A stretch of 51,405 nucleotides of DNA from Avimicrobium caecorum. GTDB lineage: Bacteria; Bacillota; Clostridia; Oscillospirales; Ruminococcaceae. This document shows positions 7,392 through 15,399 of this stretch, piece after piece. Under the pieces are notes generated by a model. That model did no database searches. It saw only the letters and a list, made by a program, of their open reading frames with translations, and was not told the DNA's origin. The position numbers and the translations under genes are program-made. The stretch spans positions 1-51,405 of the forward strand of contig CAJFNJ010000017.1 in assembly GCA_904394705.1 (NCBI GenBank), written 5' to 3'. Positions within the stretch are counted from its first letter, which is position 1. Each line of letters starts with the position of its first letter.

Positions 7392-8233
7392 TGAACCACA
7401 AATGCACACCTCCGGGCGGCAATACGACCGCCGGCGCAGAGCTCTCGGCGGAGCGCAGAGCCTATCTGCGGCAGGTCCGGCGGCAGAAACAGGAGATCAC
7501 CCTCTGGCGGGCAGGCGTCCTGGTGGGACTTCTGCTGCTGTGGGAAATCGCTGCCCGGCTGGGCTGGATCGACAGCTTTATCATGAGCAGTCCCTCCCGG
7601 ATTCTGGATACCCTCTTCTCCCTGGCAGACAATCAGATCCTCATGCATTTTTCCGTTACACTCTATGAGACCCTCACCGGGTTTGTCATCGGTGCGTTCG
7701 GAGGCTTGCTGCTGGCGATCCTGCTCTGGCAGTCGGAACTGGTTTCCAAAATCCTGGAACCCTATCTGGTGGTCCTCAATTCCCTTCCCAAAATTGCCCT
7801 CGGCCCGGTGATCATCATCTGGGTGGGCGCCGGTACAGAGGCGATCATTGTGATGGCTGTGGCGATTTCCATGATCGTTACTGTACTGGAAATGCTGGAA
7901 GGCTTCCGTTCCACCGACCCGGAACTGATCCGCATGGCAGAAACCTTCGGGGCCAGCCGTCAGCAGATCTTCCGGAAGATTGTATTCCCTGCCAATATCC
8001 CGGTGCTCTTCAACTCCCTGAAGATCAATATCGGGCTTTCGCTGGTGGGAGTCATCGCCGGGGAATTCCTGGTGTCCAAGGCGGGACTGGGGTACCTCAT
8101 TGTCTATGGCGGGCAGGTGTTCCAGCTGGATCTGGTGATGACCGGTGTGATCATTCTGGCGCTGATGGCAGTGGGTATGTACCGCTGCATCACCCTGGTG
8201 GAGAACCGGGTTCTGCGGGGGCGCAGACGCTGA
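7388..8233 (+). CDS. ABC importer permease (SsuC/ThiX-like)
   Basis: 281 residues with an N-terminal cytoplasmic arm and about six membrane helices starting near residue 38 (AGVLVGLLLLWEIA). The coupling-loop pattern is in the EAA block MAETFGASRQQIFRKIVFPANIPVLFNSL (about 178-206). It belongs to the binding-protein-dependent permease family PF00528. GTG 7388 is taken as the start because a GGAG is 11 nt upstream; ATG 7391 is the next codon and equally possible. It overlaps the ATPase gene by 4 nt and is followed after 36 nt by the binding-protein gene. Confidence 0.92.
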   Translation: MMNHKCTPPGGNTTAGAELSAERRAYLRQVRRQKQEITLWRAGVLVGLLLLWEIAARLGWIDSFIMSSPSRILDTLFSLADNQILMHFSVTLYETLTGFVIGAFGGLLLAILLWQSELVSKILEPYLVVLNSLPKIALGPVIIIWVGAGTEAIIVMAVAISMIVTVLEMLEGFRSTDPELIRMAETFGASRQQIFRKIVFPANIPVLFNSLKINIGLSLVGVIAGEFLVSKAGLGYLIVYGGQVFQLDLVMTGVIILALMAVGMYRCITLVENRVLRGRRR

Positions 8234-8269
8234 CTGAATTTTGTATTGTATGACAGGAGCTGATGGAGT

Positions 8270-9283
8270 TTGAAGAAGTGTGTTCGTGTGCTGGCAGCCA
8301 TGCTGGCTGTGCTGACGATGGTCTCCCTGAGCGGCTGTACCTCCCGGGAGGAAGCCGATGGCCTGCGCACCATCGATGTCTGTGAAGTGACCCATTCGGT
8401 CTTTTACGCGCCGCAGTATGTGGCAATGAGCCAGGGTTTCTTTGCGGAAGAGGGGCTCTCGGTGGAGCTCACTGTGGGCCAGGGAGCTGACAAAGTGATG
8501 GCTGCGGTGCTGTCCGGCAGTGTGGACATTGGCCTGGCCGGGCCGGAAGCGGCCATCTATGTGATGGGCGAGGGCCGGGAGGATTATCCCCAGGTCTTTG
8601 CCCAGCTCACCCAGCGGGACGGCTCTTTCCTGGTGGGCCGGGAGCCTGATGAGGACTTCCAGTGGGAGGATCTCAAGGGCAGCCATCTGCTGCCGGGCCG
8701 GAAGGGCGGCGTTCCCTATATGACCCTGGAATATGTGGTGCGGGAACACGGGCTTACCCCCGGGGAAGATGTGCTGTTTGACGACAGCGTGGACTTTTCG
8801 CTGATGGCATCGGCCTTTGCGGCAGGCACCGGCGACTATGTCACCATCTTTGAACCCACAGCTTCTGCCATGGAGATGCAGGGCCAGGGCTATATCCTGG
8901 CATCGGTGGGCGAGGCCAGCGGCGAGGTGCCGTTTACCGCTTACTTTGCAGCCGGCAGCAAGATTGAGGAGGACCCTGAACTCTTTGAGGGCTTTACCCG
9001 GGCTGTGTACCGGGGACAGAAGTGGGTGGAGGAGCACTCTGCCGAAGAGGTGGCGGAAGTGCTGCAGCCCTACTTTGCCGATACCGACCTGGAAGTGCTG
9101 GTTTCGGTGGTGGAGAACTACAAGGCCATTGATGCCTGGGCCCACACACCGGTGATGAGCCGTCCGGGGTTTGAAAAGCTCCAGGACATCATGCAGCAGG
9201 CCGGTCAGCTGGAGGAACGGGTCGCCTATGACGATCTGGTGAACACCGAGTTCGCGGAACGGGTGACTGCGGAAGAGGCATAA
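8270..9283 (+). CDS. ABC importer substrate-binding lipoprotein (NMT1/SsuA-like)
   Basis: 337 residues. The N-terminus is a lipoprotein signal peptide with lipobox LSGC (Cys23), so it is anchored to the outer face of the membrane. The mature part follows the periplasmic-binding type-2 fold of the NMT1/THI5 and SsuA group: HSVFYAPQYVAMSQGFFAEEGLSVEL, then VLSGSVDIGLAGPEAAIY. The partner may be a sulfonate, a pyrimidine thiamine precursor or a related small molecule; nothing here fixes the substrate, and no thiamine riboswitch is visible upstream. The start is TTG, with AGGAG 10 nt before it. A terminator follows, so the transporter is a self-contained operon. Confidence 0.88.
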   Translation: MKKCVRVLAAMLAVLTMVSLSGCTSREEADGLRTIDVCEVTHSVFYAPQYVAMSQGFFAEEGLSVELTVGQGADKVMAAVLSGSVDIGLAGPEAAIYVMGEGREDYPQVFAQLTQRDGSFLVGREPDEDFQWEDLKGSHLLPGRKGGVPYMTLEYVVREHGLTPGEDVLFDDSVDFSLMASAFAAGTGDYVTIFEPTASAMEMQGQGYILASVGEASGEVPFTAYFAAGSKIEEDPELFEGFTRAVYRGQKWVEEHSAEEVAEVLQPYFADTDLEVLVSVVENYKAIDAWAHTPVMSRPGFEKLQDIMQQAGQLEERVAYDDLVNTEFAERVTAEEA

Positions 9284-9314
9284 AACGGAGTCCGGCAGCG
9301 AAGCAAAGCCACCG

Positions 9315-9358
9315 AGAAAAAAGCCTCTCTGCCCCATAGCGGGACAGAGAGGCTTTTT
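9315..9358 (+). terminator. Intrinsic terminator of the ABC importer operon
   Basis: The stem AAGCCTCTCTG.C/G.CAGAGAGGCTT is followed by TTTTTAT. The A-run on the other side gives it some activity in the reverse direction. Confidence 0.88.
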
Positions 9359-9393
9359 ATGGTTGGGGCTGGGGTCAGGGAATTCCCGGATAT

Positions 9394-9426
9394 AAAAAAG
9401 CACCGGAGTGATCCGGTGCTTTTTTG
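9394..9426 (-). terminator. Bidirectional terminator after the lipoprotein gene
   Basis: AAAAAAGCACCGGA and TCCGGTGCTTTTTT flank the loop GTGA. It ends the minus-strand lipoprotein gene 16 nt after its stop codon, and a T-run on either side suits both directions. Confidence 0.88.
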
Positions 9427-9441
9427 AAATCGTAAGAAAAC

Positions 9442-9972
9442 TTACTTGGCGTTGGCAACAGCCTTCTCAGCAGCAGCCAGGAAGTCGCCGATGTCCATGG
9501 TGCAGGAAGAAGCCAGATCTTCTACATCCGGAACAGCAGTGTGGTGCTCGTCCTTAGCCTTGGTGGGGGTAGCTACGAAGTCAGCAGCAGCCTTGCCCAT
9601 AGCGTACTTCTCCAGAGCGTCGATCTGCTCATACCACTCCTTGCCGATGGGGGAAGCGGGCTTCATGTTGTAGTCTTCCTTGAGTTCCTTCTTGGTCTTG
9701 AACTCGGTAGCCAGGTCGGTAGTGATAGTACCGGTAGCATCGAAGTTAACCTTGGTCTGAACAACATCGAAGGAAATGCCTACGATGGTGCCCTTGGAGT
9801 CCAGCATTACAGAAGCTGCGGTAACGTCAGCCTGAGCCAGACCAGCGGCCTCTTCAGTAGCGGACTTGGAGCTGCCGATGGAGTTTACCATACCCAGACC
9901 AGAGGTGTAGGTCTCAGAGGAGCAGCCAGCCAGAACCAGCAGAGCCAGAGTGATAGCAACAATCTTCTTCAT
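9442..9972 (-). CDS. Lipoprotein of a clostridial family of unknown function
   Basis: 176 residues. The signal peptide ends in the lipobox LAGC (Cys17). The mature chain has a repeated beta-type pattern and the block KELKEDYNMK..SPIGKEWYEQIDALEKY (about 92-120), which I recall from many small clostridial lipoproteins of unknown role, often in several copies per genome. I do not see the DxxSGAT motif to which ApbE attaches FMN, so it is not an obvious flavoprotein. It diverges from an ApbE flavin transferase across a shared 330-bp promoter region, which hints at a linked role. GGGAGG is 9 nt before the ATG. The codon choice (AAG, GTA, GCA-rich) resembles that of highly expressed genes here. 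Confidence 0.8.
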   Translation of the reverse strand: MKKIVAITLALLVLAGCSSETYTSGLGMVNSIGSSKSATEEAAGLAQADVTAASVMLDSKGTIVGISFDVVQTKVNFDATGTITTDLATEFKTKKELKEDYNMKPASPIGKEWYEQIDALEKYAMGKAAADFVATPTKAKDEHHTAVPDVEDLASSCTMDIGDFLAAAEKAVANAK

Positions 9973-10044
9973 TGTAAAAATCCTCCCTTAGCATAAAGCT
10001 AATTTCATTCCATGGCATCCAACAAGATGCCATCAACTATATAA

Positions 10045-10073
10045 ATTATAACGAAAGTGTGTCCTGAAATCAA
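10045..10073 (-). promoter_or_regulatory. Promoter of the lipoprotein gene
   Basis: On the minus strand TTGATT (10073-10068) and a perfect TATAAT (10050-10045) are separated by 17 nt, about 75 nt before the start codon. Between this promoter and the opposite one (10074-10201) the DNA is very AT-rich and holds no gene. Confidence 0.8.
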
Positions 10074-10201
10074 GCAAATTTGGCTTTGTTGTACGACTTG
10101 GACAATTTTTTGTCATTATTGCAATAAAAATATCACGAAAAAATAGCAGTTTTGCTATGCATTTCAAAGCAAAAAAATACAGTTTCTGCGTAATTTTTCT
10201 T

Positions 10202-10230
10202 TTGAAAGTCGTGACAGTCTGCGGTATAAT
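10202..10230 (+). promoter_or_regulatory. Promoter of the apbE gene
   Basis: TTGAAA (10202-10207) and TATAAT (10225-10230) are 17 nt apart, 70 nt before the apbE start. A second extended -10, TGCTATAAT, lies at 10275-10283. Confidence 0.75.
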
Positions 10231-10300
10231 TATTTATAAGTCTGCTTGTCCTCTCCGGACAGCCGGACAAATACTGCTATAATAAAGGAACTGTGATCTG

Positions 10301-11422
10301 ATGACTTTCAAGACCGTCCGAGAATTTACAGCTGCGGCACTGGCTTCCATCCTGCTGCTCACCGGATGTATTGCCGGCTCAGAACCGGAGCCGGAATGGA
10401 GCCGTTACCGGATCTCGTATATGGATACCTTTGATACCATTGTGCAGAATGTGGGCTATACCCATACCGGTGAGGATTTCGACCGCTATTCCGAAGAGAT
10501 GCATGAACTGCTTCTCTATTATAATCAGCTCTTTGACCGCTACAACAGCTATGAAGGCATGAACAATGTCAAGACCATCAATGACAATGCCGGCATTGCT
10601 CCGGTCAAGGTGGACGAGCCGCTCATCGACCTGCTGGAGCAGTGTGTGGAATGGGAGGAGCAGTCCCAGGGAGCGGTGAATGTCTGCATGGGATCGGTGC
10701 TGGAGATCTGGCATGAGTACCGGGAGCGGTACATCGGCACCGAGAACGGTGAACTGCCGCCCATGGAGGAGCTGGAAGCAGCTGCCCAGCACACCGACAT
10801 CAACAGCCTGGTCATTGACCGGGAGGCAGGGACAGTCTATCTCACTGACCCCGAGGCCTCGCTGGATCTGGGCGCGGTTGCCAAGGGCTATGCCACCGAA
10901 CAGATCGCCCAGAAGCTCTATGCCGATGGATTTACCTCCTTTGCCATGAGCAGCGGCGGCAATGTCCGGGTGATGGATGCCCCGGCAGACGGCAGCAAGA
11001 CCGCCTGGGTCATCGGCATCCAGGACCCGTCCGCCTCGATGGAGTCGGGGGATTATGTGGACTCGGTGATTGCCAACAACATCTCGGTAGTGACCAGCGG
11101 TGACTATCAGCGCTATTATATGGTAGACGGCGTCAAGGTACACCACATCATTGACGGCGAAACCCTGATGCCCGCTGACCGGTTCAGCTCGGTGACCATT
11201 GTCTGTGAGGATTCGGGCCTGGCGGATATGCTCTCCACAGCGCTGTTTATCCTTCCCATGGAGGAGGGAAAGGCGCTGGCGGAACAGCATGGCGCAGAGG
11301 TGATGTGGATCGAACCCGACGGCACTGTGACCTGTACCGACGGACTGATCCCGCTGCTCAAGGAGCGGGGAGGCGCCACATCGGTACCGCCGTCGGCACA
11401 AGAGGAATCTGGAAAGGAGTAA
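10301..11422 (+). CDS. apbE: FAD:protein FMN transferase, lipoprotein
   Basis: 373 residues. It attaches the FMN part of FAD to a Ser/Thr of target proteins outside the membrane, for example subunits of Rnf/Nqr or flavin-based electron-transfer proteins. A signal peptide with lipobox LLTGC (Cys23) anchors it. The family pattern is complete: YMDTFDT near the start, ASLDLGAVAKGYATEQIAQ (about 186-204), SSGGNVRV, SVVTSGDYQRYY, and HHIIDGETLMPADRFSSVTIV; the last part carries the metal and FAD ligands in known enzymes. Start ATG 10301 has a modest GGA upstream. It is followed within a few bases by a small membrane-protein gene. No obvious flavinylated target with DxxSGAT is encoded next to it. 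Confidence 0.93.
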   Translation: MTFKTVREFTAAALASILLLTGCIAGSEPEPEWSRYRISYMDTFDTIVQNVGYTHTGEDFDRYSEEMHELLLYYNQLFDRYNSYEGMNNVKTINDNAGIAPVKVDEPLIDLLEQCVEWEEQSQGAVNVCMGSVLEIWHEYRERYIGTENGELPPMEELEAAAQHTDINSLVIDREAGTVYLTDPEASLDLGAVAKGYATEQIAQKLYADGFTSFAMSSGGNVRVMDAPADGSKTAWVIGIQDPSASMESGDYVDSVIANNISVVTSGDYQRYYMVDGVKVHHIIDGETLMPADRFSSVTIVCEDSGLADMLSTALFILPMEEGKALAEQHGAEVMWIEPDGTVTCTDGLIPLLKERGGATSVPPSAQEESGKE

Positions 11423-11423
11423 G

Positions 11424-11786
11424 TTGGCTGTGAGCGAGAAGAAACCCTTTGAACTGAAGAAAATGTGGCAGTGGCTGGTTTACCTCTATGTGGTGCTGCC
11501 GGCACTGCTCTTCCTGCTGGGCTTCCTGACCCGGAATATGGATATGGGCATCCTGTTCGCCCGGCTGTTCCACTCCTACTGCCTGTATGTGGTCAATCCC
11601 ATTCCCGATGTGCCGTCCATGACCGGCATTCTCGGGGCAGTATTGGCACTGGGTGTGGTCTTTTACACCCTGTACCGCCGGGATTTCCGGGACTTCGGCG
11701 TGAGCTTCGCACTCATAGCGCTGAATTTTCTCTACTATTTCACCCAGACAAACTATCTGCTGATCCGCTATCTGCGGTTTATGTAA
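11424..11786 (+). CDS. Small membrane protein of unknown function, apbE operon
   Basis: About 120 residues with three predicted membrane helices: WLVYLYVVLPALLFLLGFL, a segment around TGILGAVLALGVVFYTLY, and VSFALIALNFLYYF. The C-terminus is aromatic and basic (LLIRYLRFM). I recognise no family. The start is TTG 11424, 4 nt after AAAGGAG, or GTG 11430, 10 nt after it. It lies one base after the apbE stop codon, so the two are clearly co-translated. Its place suggests a partner in ApbE-dependent flavin chemistry at the membrane, but this is an inference from position only. Confidence 0.75.
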   Translation: MAVSEKKPFELKKMWQWLVYLYVVLPALLFLLGFLTRNMDMGILFARLFHSYCLYVVNPIPDVPSMTGILGAVLALGVVFYTLYRRDFRDFGVSFALIALNFLYYFTQTNYLLIRYLRFM

Positions 11787-11799
11787 ATCTGGCTTTTCA

Positions 11800-11840
11800 T
11801 ACGCTGGTTTCGGGACCTCTCCCGGAGCCGGCGTATTTTA
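11800..11840 (+). terminator. Probable terminator of the apbE operon
   Basis: TACGCTGGTTTCGGGA and TCCCGGAGCCGGCGTA form an imperfect hairpin followed by TTTTA. Confidence 0.65.
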
Positions 11841-11905
11841 CATGGTAACACTTCCCCGGTCTGCTGCGTATAATGGGGTAGAACGCACAGAAAGGGGGAA
11901 TGACC

Positions 11906-12073
11906 ATGGGCTGCCGTGGCTCCGGCGGGGATCTGGCACGGTGCTTTACCGCAGCGGCGCTGGCTTTTGCAGCTGGTGTGGTGCTGGGACTGCTCTGTAC
12001 ATACAATGTCATTCTGGTCTTTTTGTGCCTGTTCCTGATCGGCGTGGTGGTCATCGGTCTGGTGAAACGATAA
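11906..12073 (+). CDS. 55-residue membrane peptide directly upstream of spoVM
   Basis: A short gene of 55 codons. The peptide starts MGCRGSGGDLARCF and then has two adjacent hydrophobic helices (TAAALAFAAGVVLGLL and VILVFLCLFLIGVVVIGLV), ending in KR. AAAGGGGG lies 7 nt before ATG 11906; an in-frame ATG at 11900 is too close to it. spoVM begins 19 nt after its stop, so the two share a transcript. I know no name for it. The context (spoVM, sipL, spoIVA) suggests a role in the forespore or mother-cell membrane during spore coat assembly; this is an inference from position. Confidence 0.75.
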   Translation: MGCRGSGGDLARCFTAAALAFAAGVVLGLLCTYNVILVFLCLFLIGVVVIGLVKR

Positions 12074-12092
12074 TGCAATCGAGGTGATAACA

Positions 12093-12179
12093 GTGAAAAT
12101 CATGGTTTACCGCAGCCCCAGATTCCTGAGCGCAATCCTGCGGGTACTGCTGGGCGTCCGGTCGGACAGTGCCCGCTGA
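12093..12179 (+). CDS. spoVM: Stage V sporulation protein M
   Basis: A gene of only 28 codons that reads MKIMVYRSPRFLSAILRVLLGVRSDSAR. It aligns without gaps to the 26-residue SpoVM of Bacillus subtilis: Pro9, which bends the peptide, and Arg17 are both kept, inside an amphipathic helix with a basic face. SpoVM inserts shallowly into the outer forespore membrane, recognises its positive curvature and recruits SpoIVA. The start is GTG, with GAGGTG 6 nt before it. It lies between a small membrane-peptide gene and a terminator, with sipL and spoIVA following. This is consistent with a functional cluster for the spore coat basement layer. Confidence 0.9.
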   Translation: MKIMVYRSPRFLSAILRVLLGVRSDSAR

Positions 12180-12207
12180 ACTCCCCTGTCGGCATTGCCT
12201 CCTCCCA

Positions 12208-12237
12208 AAGCTCCTCCCCACTGGAGGAGCTTTTTTG
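12208..12237 (+). terminator. Intrinsic terminator after spoVM
   Basis: AAGCTCCTCC and GGAGGAGCTT enclose CCACT and are followed by TTTTTT. Confidence 0.92.
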
Positions 12238-12310
12238 CCGTATCCGGTGCTAAACCGGCTGTCCGTTGAATATAAGTGAAGCAGTAAACTGGTAAGGAAA
12301 GGGTGTTATT

Positions 12311-13831
12311 ATGGAGCTTTCTCTGGAACGCAAACCGATCACTGTCAACGAAACGATCCTTGATATAAATACCGAACAGGCAGTGGAAAGCGATATGCTG
12401 CTGGCGGATTACTATCCCCGGATCAGCCGGATTCTGCGCTGCTGTGTGGAAACTTCAGTGGATCAGGCAGTGGTGAGCGGGGAAAGACTGATCGTGGACG
12501 GTGTAGCGCTCTGCCGGGTATTCTATAAGTCGGAAGAGGGCCGTCCTGCGTCGGTCACGGTCAAGCTCCCCTATACCAAGGCAGTGGAGCTGCGCCGGGC
12601 CCCGCAGAAGCCGCAGATCGCGGTGCAGTCCTATCCGGGATATTTCAGCTGTCGGGCTGTGAATTCGGGCAGGCTGGAGATCCGGGGGGCTGTGGCGCTG
12701 CACTGCCGTGTCACCGCGCCCAGTGAGACCCAGGCTCTGCACTGGGCCGAGGGCAGCGGAATGCAGTGCCGGTGCCGTCCTCTCTGCTGCGGACAGCTGC
12801 TGCGGTGCAGTACCCGCAGTCTCACCGCCCGGGGCGAAGAGCGCCTGTCGGACGGGATTCCCTCGGATGCTGCCCTGCTCCGGGCGTCCTCCCGTGTGGG
12901 GGACACCACCTTCAAGGCAGTGGGCGGCAAGCTGGTAGCCAAGGCGGACGCTGTGACCGAGCTGGTGCTCATCGGGCCGGACGGGACACTCTACCGGGAG
13001 GAGATGGAGATCCCGGTGAGCGAGATCCTGGATGCCGAAGGCGCCGATGAGAACGCCATCTGTTCGGTGAGCTTCACCGTGGACTGGACCGATGCCAAGC
13101 TCAGCTCGGTGGCGGCGGATGAGCAGCCCATGGCCAGTGTGGAACTGAGCCTGACCGCCTGGATCTGGGCGATGGCCAATGAAACCGACAGCTTTATGAC
13201 CGACTGCTTCTCCACCTGTTATGAAACCACTCAGGAGACCCGTCCCTTCCAGCTGCTGCGGGGCGTGGAGCCGGTGCGCCGGAACATTCCCATTGAGGCG
13301 GAGATCCCGCTGCCCGAGGGTTCGGGCGAGGTGATGGATCTCTGGGCGGAACTGGCGGAGCAGAGTGCCGCCGGCGGCGAGGGAAGCCTGCACCTGACCG
13401 GGCGGGTACGGTTCGCCGGTCTGGTGCGGACCGGCGGGGAACCGGAGTACTTTGAGCATCTGGCGGACTTCAGCGAGGAGATCCCGGTGGACGGTACTGT
13501 GGGCGAGCAGCTTGCGGACTTCCGGGTGGAGCTGCAGGACAGCTCCCGGACTGCCGGCGGACTGAATGTCCGGGCCCAGGTGAAGGCAGATGCGGCTATG
13601 GCTCTGCAGGAGACTGCCCGGCTCATTACTGAAGCGGCAGTACAGGAACAGAAACCGGTCAAACAGCGGGGCGCAGGCTGCCTGACCCTCTACTTCCCGG
13701 AGCCCGGGGAGCAGGTCTGGGAGATCGCCAAGCGGTACAGCACGGCGCCGGCAGCCATTCTGGAAGAGAACGGCCTGACCGATGACGGCGCTGCAGGGGA
13801 AGGCATGCTGCTGATCCCCGCGGTACGATAA
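12311..13831 (+). CDS. sipL: SpoIVA-interacting coat protein SipL (SPOCS domains and LysM)
   Basis: 506 residues, mother-cell protein of the spore coat. The N-terminal two thirds are repeated SPOCS/DUF3794 domains; typical lines are VVSGERLIVDGVALCRVFY (about 56-74) and LEIRGAVALHCRV. The last 50 residues are a LysM domain (LYFPEPGEQVWEIAKRYSTAPAAILEENGL). In Clostridioides difficile SipL binds SpoIVA through the LysM domain and is needed to encase the forespore. It takes the place of the Bacillus protein SpoVID. The next gene, 22 nt downstream, is spoIVA, so the two partners are translated from one message. The start ATG has AAAGGG upstream. Length is close to that of other SipL proteins. 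Confidence 0.92.
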   Translation: MELSLERKPITVNETILDINTEQAVESDMLLADYYPRISRILRCCVETSVDQAVVSGERLIVDGVALCRVFYKSEEGRPASVTVKLPYTKAVELRRAPQKPQIAVQSYPGYFSCRAVNSGRLEIRGAVALHCRVTAPSETQALHWAEGSGMQCRCRPLCCGQLLRCSTRSLTARGEERLSDGIPSDAALLRASSRVGDTTFKAVGGKLVAKADAVTELVLIGPDGTLYREEMEIPVSEILDAEGADENAICSVSFTVDWTDAKLSSVAADEQPMASVELSLTAWIWAMANETDSFMTDCFSTCYETTQETRPFQLLRGVEPVRRNIPIEAEIPLPEGSGEVMDLWAELAEQSAAGGEGSLHLTGRVRFAGLVRTGGEPEYFEHLADFSEEIPVDGTVGEQLADFRVELQDSSRTAGGLNVRAQVKADAAMALQETARLITEAAVQEQKPVKQRGAGCLTLYFPEPGEQVWEIAKRYSTAPAAILEENGLTDDGAAGEGMLLIPAVR

Positions 13832-13853
13832 CCGGGAAAGGGGAGAAGAGATT

Positions 13854-15332
13854 TTGGAACATCAGACCATCTATCAGGATATTGCCGAACGGACCGGCGG
13901 AGATATTTATATTGGCGTGGTGGGGCCGGTGCGCACCGGTAAGTCCACCTTTATCAAGAAATTCATGGAGAACCTTGTGATCCCCAACATCCAGAACGAA
14001 GCCCGGCGGGAACGGGCGGTGGATGAGCTGCCCCAGTCGGCGGCGGGACGCACCATCATGACCACCGAGCCCAAGTTCATTCCCGAGGAGGCAGTGGAGG
14101 TGGCGCTGGAGGACGGTTCGGCCTTCCGGGTGCGGATGATCGACTGTGTGGGTTATATTGTCCCCAGTTCCATCGGCTATGTGGAAAACGAGGCGCCCCG
14201 CATGGTGATGACCCCCTGGTTCCCGTCCGAGATCCCCTTCAATATGGCGGCGGAGATCGGCACCCGGAAGGTGATCAATGAGCATTCCACCATCGGCCTG
14301 GTGGTGACCACCGACGGCAGCATCAGCGATATTCCCCGGGAGGAATACCGGGAGGCGGAGGAGCGGGTGATCCGGGAACTGCAGGAGATCCACAAGCCCT
14401 TTGTAGTGCTGCTCAACTGCATGGACCCCCAGAGCGAACAGGCCCAGAAGGTGCGGCAGGAGATGGAGGAGGAGTACGGCGTGCCGGTGCTGGCACTGTC
14501 CTGCCTGGATCTCGGACGGGAGGACATTGTCCGGGTGCTCACCGAGGTGCTGTACCAGTTCCCGGTGCGGGAGATCGCGGTGCAGATGCCCAGGTGGATT
14601 CTCTCCCTGCCCGCGGACCACTGGCTGCGCCGGAGCCTCTTCGACAGCGTCACCGAGGCAGCCAGGGGCATCACCCATATCCGGGACGCTGCCGGCTGTG
14701 CCCAGCGGCTCTGTGAGGCGGAGTATGTCACCGATGCGTCGGTGAAGGAGGTTCTGCCCGGAGAGGGCGCCGCCCGCATCCGCATGAACATCGATGAGGG
14801 CCTCTTCTATAAGGTACTGGGGGAGACCTCCGGGCTGGAGATTGAAAACGAAGAGGAACTGATGCAGTCCATCACCGAGCTGGCGGCAGCCAAACGGGAG
14901 TATGACAAGATCAAGGACGCCATCGATCAGGTCAACGCCACCGGCTATGGCATTGTCATGCCGTCCATTGACGAGCTGACCCTGGACGAACCGGAGATCG
15001 TCAAGCAGGGCGGACGGTACGGCGTGCGGCTGCGTGCTTCGGCGCCATCCATCCACCTGATGCGGGCAGACATCACCACCGAGGTGGCCCCCATCGTGGG
15101 CAGCGAAAAGCAGTCGGAGGATCTGGTGATGTACCTGCTCAAGGAGTTCGAGGACTCGCCTGAGAAGATCTGGCAGTCGAACATCTTTGGCAAGAGCCTG
15201 CATGAGCTGGTCAACGAAGGGCTGCACAACAAGCTCAGCCGGATGCCCGGCGATGCACGCATCAAGCTGCAGGAGACCATCGAACGGATCATCAACGAGG
15301 GCTGCAGCGGCCTGATCTGTATAATTCTGTAA
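13854..15332 (+). CDS. spoIVA: Stage IV sporulation protein A, coat assembly ATPase
   Basis: 492 residues, the same length as SpoIVA elsewhere. It polymerises on the forespore surface with ATP hydrolysis and forms the basement layer on which the coat and cortex depend. The N-terminal GTPase-like domain has Walker A GPVRTGKSTFIKKFM (about 24-38), DCVGYIVP (Walker B region, about 97-104) and the VVTTDGSISDIPREEY block. The C-terminal residues (EGCSGLICIIL) are the conserved tail needed for membrane attachment with SpoVM. The start is TTG, with GGGGAG upstream; no ATG is available nearby. It follows sipL in one operon and ends at a strong terminator. Confidence 0.97.
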   Translation: MEHQTIYQDIAERTGGDIYIGVVGPVRTGKSTFIKKFMENLVIPNIQNEARRERAVDELPQSAAGRTIMTTEPKFIPEEAVEVALEDGSAFRVRMIDCVGYIVPSSIGYVENEAPRMVMTPWFPSEIPFNMAAEIGTRKVINEHSTIGLVVTTDGSISDIPREEYREAEERVIRELQEIHKPFVVLLNCMDPQSEQAQKVRQEMEEEYGVPVLALSCLDLGREDIVRVLTEVLYQFPVREIAVQMPRWILSLPADHWLRRSLFDSVTEAARGITHIRDAAGCAQRLCEAEYVTDASVKEVLPGEGAARIRMNIDEGLFYKVLGETSGLEIENEEELMQSITELAAAKREYDKIKDAIDQVNATGYGIVMPSIDELTLDEPEIVKQGGRYGVRLRASAPSIHLMRADITTEVAPIVGSEKQSEDLVMYLLKEFEDSPEKIWQSNIFGKSLHELVNEGLHNKLSRMPGDARIKLQETIERIINEGCSGLICIIL

Positions 15333-15363
15333 CGATAATACAATTTGTAGCGGGATTTCCCGC

Positions 15364-15399
15364 AAAAAAACAGCCCGGAACATCTGCCGGGCTGTTTTT
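15364..15399 (+). terminator. Intrinsic terminator after spoIVA
   Basis: AAAAAACAGCCCGG and CCGGGCTGTTTTT enclose AACATCTG. The stretch 15400-15680 that follows has AT-rich promoter-like bases but no gene I can support. Confidence 0.92.

Noticed and set aside
9442..9972. The lipoprotein as a PplA-like flavinylated electron carrier
   Set aside because: The DxxSGAT/DAVTGAT attachment motif is absent, so neighbourhood alone does not justify this name.
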